From the NCBI RefSeq assembly GCF_000377005.1, contig NZ_AQYB01000033.1, forward strand, positions 186,001 to 250,000: a stretch of DNA of 64,000 nt. Reading direction: 5' to 3'. The position numbers were made by a program, and so were the translations under genes. How positions within the stretch are numbered: position 1 is the stretch's first letter; every line of letters begins with the position of its first letter. Shown here one piece after another: positions 62,225 through 64,000 of the stretch. This DNA is from Streptococcus minor DSM 17118. GTDB taxonomy: Bacteria; Bacillota; Bacilli; Lactobacillales; Streptococcaceae. The notes under the pieces are model-generated. The model saw nothing but the letters and a program-made list of their open reading frames with translations. It had not been told where the DNA came from and did not search any database.

Positions 62225-63963
62225 TACTCTCCTTCCGTTAATGATTGGTTATTGAGCTGGGAGTTTGCGATTTCGCGGTAAATCTCATTGGATAACATCA
62301 GCTCATCATGTGTCCCACGGCCGACTACTTCTCCTTGATTCAGCACGATAATTTGGTCTGCATCCATGATGGTTCCCACACGCTGGGCAACGATTAAGAC
62401 TGTTGCATTTTGGGTAACTGACTTGAGACGACGGCGTAAAATAGCATCTGTCTTGTAGTCTAAAGCAGAAAAGGAATCATCGAAGATATAAATATCTGGT
62501 TTCTTGATGATTGCCCGCGCAATAGATAGGCGCTGCTTTTGCCCACCTGAAAGGTTGCTTCCCCCTTCAGCCAGATGGGTTTCATAACCTTCTTCGCGGC
62601 TTTCGATAAATTCCTTAGCTTGCGCAACATCGGAAGCTTGGTCCAATTCGGGAAGAGTCGCATCTTGCTTACCGTACTTGAGATTTTCCTCGATAGTTCC
62701 AGTGAAAAGAAGAGCTTTTTGAGGGATAAAACCAACTTTTTGACGAAGGGCTTTGAGATTATAATCTCTCACATCGACACCATCCACCAAGATTTTGCCC
62801 AATGTCACATCGTAAAACCGAGGTATTAAATTGACCAGAGAAGATTTCCCTGACCCTGTAGAGCCGATAAAAGCAATGGTTTCACCTGGCTTGGTTTTAA
62901 AGGAAATATTATGAAGGACTGGATTTTCTGTCTCACCCGGATAGGCAAAGGTCACATTGTCAAACTCTAAATAGCCTCTGGTCTCAGTTTGCGTAATACC
63001 GTCTTCATTGGGAGAAATCGAGATAGGCATATCCAAAACTTCCTGAATCCGACTGCTTGATACTGCCATTTTTGGATACATGGTAAACAGATTGGCAAAG
63101 ATAAGGAAAGAAAAGAGCGCATGGAAACTATACTCGATAAAGGCAACCAAATCTCCAATCTGCAAATTGCCTTTTGCTAAAGGATCAAGGGCAAACCAAA
63201 CAATTGCAACAATCATGGCAATAATGATTTGAACAAACAATGGCTCCGTCAATCCAGTCAAGGTAAAGAGGCGGCTGGAAATACTGGCGTATCCCTTGTT
63301 TTTATCTGCGAAGCGTTCCTCTTGAAAATCTTCACGAGCAAACGCTCGAATGACACGTAGTCCCATCAAGTTTTCACGGACATATTGATTGATTTTATCT
63401 AGGGTCTCCTGCTGCTTGGTCGAAATGGGCCTAGTTTTCATCGCCACATAAACCACTACAATGACGAGAAAAGGCATGGAAACTGCTACAATCCAGGCGA
63501 GAGACGGACTAGTAATGAGAATCATGACGACAGAGAAAATCATCATCAGTGGTGTCACAACACCGATTCGCAGACTCATCTCTGCGAACTGCATGAGAAC
63601 AAATGCATCGCTGGTCATCCGTGTCACAAGGGAGGAAACACCGATTTGCTCATACTCATGATGTGAATAAGTCTGTAGTTTGGCATAGATATCTGTCCGC
63701 AATTCTTTAATCATAGTCGTAGTGAGTTTACTTGAGGCATAGACCAGAGAGATCCGTCCAGCGATTCCCAAGACGACAATCACAAACATCATAATGGCCC
63801 AAAAAGTAAGACGTTCTGGATTGTTTTTAATAATCCCTTCATCAATCATTCTCGCTAATATAGCTGGCATACCCAAGTTGACAACTACGAATAAAAAGCC
63901 ACCAAAGTAATCTAGCCAGAGCCACTTGTGCTTAGATTGTAAATAAGACCAAATTAGTTTCAT
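62224..63963 (-). CDS. ABC exporter half-transporter A (multidrug type)
   Basis: A 579-aa partner with six N-terminal helices and an ATPase domain. Walker A GSTGSGKSSLV and the canonical signature LSGGQKQRLSIARAI are present. Walker B is IYIFDDSFSALD with Asp where the catalytic Glu is normal (DD for DE), as in the degenerate half of BmrCD/PatAB-type heterodimers. Its site AAGGAGAACAT is clear. With the downstream gene it forms a two-gene operon whose promoter lies at or beyond the window end. Confidence 0.88.
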   Translation of the reverse strand: MKLIWSYLQSKHKWLWLDYFGGFLFVVVNLGMPAILARMIDEGIIKNNPERLTFWAIMMFVIVVLGIAGRISLVYASSKLTTTMIKELRTDIYAKLQTYSHHEYEQIGVSSLVTRMTSDAFVLMQFAEMSLRIGVVTPLMMIFSVVMILITSPSLAWIVAVSMPFLVIVVVYVAMKTRPISTKQQETLDKINQYVRENLMGLRVIRAFAREDFQEERFADKNKGYASISSRLFTLTGLTEPLFVQIIIAMIVAIVWFALDPLAKGNLQIGDLVAFIEYSFHALFSFLIFANLFTMYPKMAVSSSRIQEVLDMPISISPNEDGITQTETRGYLEFDNVTFAYPGETENPVLHNISFKTKPGETIAFIGSTGSGKSSLVNLIPRFYDVTLGKILVDGVDVRDYNLKALRQKVGFIPQKALLFTGTIEENLKYGKQDATLPELDQASDVAQAKEFIESREEGYETHLAEGGSNLSGGQKQRLSIARAIIKKPDIYIFDDSFSALDYKTDAILRRRLKSVTQNATVLIVAQRVGTIMDADQIIVLNQGEVVGRGTHDELMLSNEIYREIANSQLNNQSLTEGE

Positions 63964-64000
63964 ATGTTCTCCTTCATTATTTTTATGATATCATCATGTC

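Noticed and set aside
1-64000. Mobile elements, prophage, CRISPR, tRNA/rRNA genes, BOX/RUP repeats
   Set aside because: I looked for transposases, integrases other than XerS, regularly spaced repeats, and cloverleaf or repeat consensus sequences by eye and saw none.

Overview
The window is chromosomal DNA of a low-GC Gram-positive coccus, almost certainly an oral Streptococcus (mitis/sanguinis/parasanguinis side of the genus). The evidence is XerS with a streptococcal-type dif site, SatD, dprA, the dfrA-(56 aa)-clpX-engB order, the ylxM-ffh pair, a PvaA-like protein, and close resemblance of the housekeeping proteins to pneumococcal ones. I saw no pneumococcal BOX or RUP repeats, insertion sequences, prophage genes, CRISPR arrays, rRNA or tRNA. 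The species is not fixed by what I can see.

Layout. 1-2390: the 3' part of trmD, a small hydrolase and a HisC-like aminotransferase. 2554-6160: fructose operon fruR-fruK-fruA behind a cre site. 6284-11731: DUF1149-degV-dapB-cca-ABC-F-membrane protein, mostly coupled by ATGA overlaps. 11816-16336: glk, thyA, dfrA, a 56-aa membrane protein, clpX, engB. 16545-17641: L10 leader with rplJ-rplL. 18119-19270: iron alcohol dehydrogenase. 19465-23602: argC-argJ-argB-argD. 23708-31822: rbgA-rnhB-ydcF-like, dprA, topA, satD, trmFO. 31924-34689: two esterases and an ATP-grasp enzyme.

34986-45061 is the most unusual part. It holds a complete short-chain acyl-CoA (butanoyl-CoA) cycle: acyl-CoA dehydrogenase, 3-hydroxybutyryl-CoA dehydrogenase, thiolase, OFA-type transporter, crotonase and both CoA-transferase subunits. 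A LysR regulator, a second degenerate acyl-CoA dehydrogenase and a YtnP-like metallo-beta-lactamase hydrolase follow. No electron-transfer flavoprotein gene is in the window. Both transcription units carry the same 32-bp element (30/32 identical) exactly 5 nt after a TATAAT box, followed by cre-like sites. This looks like a jointly regulated catabolic regulon and is my main candidate for an undescribed system.

45175-46340: xerS (minus strand) and a dif_SL-like site. All genes left of dif are on the plus strand. Nearly all genes to its right are on the minus strand (exceptions guaA and the tautomerase). The window therefore appears to straddle the chromosome terminus. The -35 box of the xerS promoter lies inside dif. 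Next to it is a TmrB-like kinase gene whose P-loop is destroyed by a 13-bp tandem duplication.

46951-63963: DUF3307 protein, ffh, ylxM, gntR and divergent guaA, a lipoprotein, a short-chain dehydrogenase, a PvaA-like protein, a nucleoid-associated protein, glyA, a TsaC/YrdC protein, prmC, prfA, tdk, a 4-oxalocrotonate tautomerase, and a two-gene heterodimeric ABC exporter. Two genes (thyA, ylxM) have promoters placed so close to the start codon that their mRNAs should be leaderless, and fruR appears to start at ATT.
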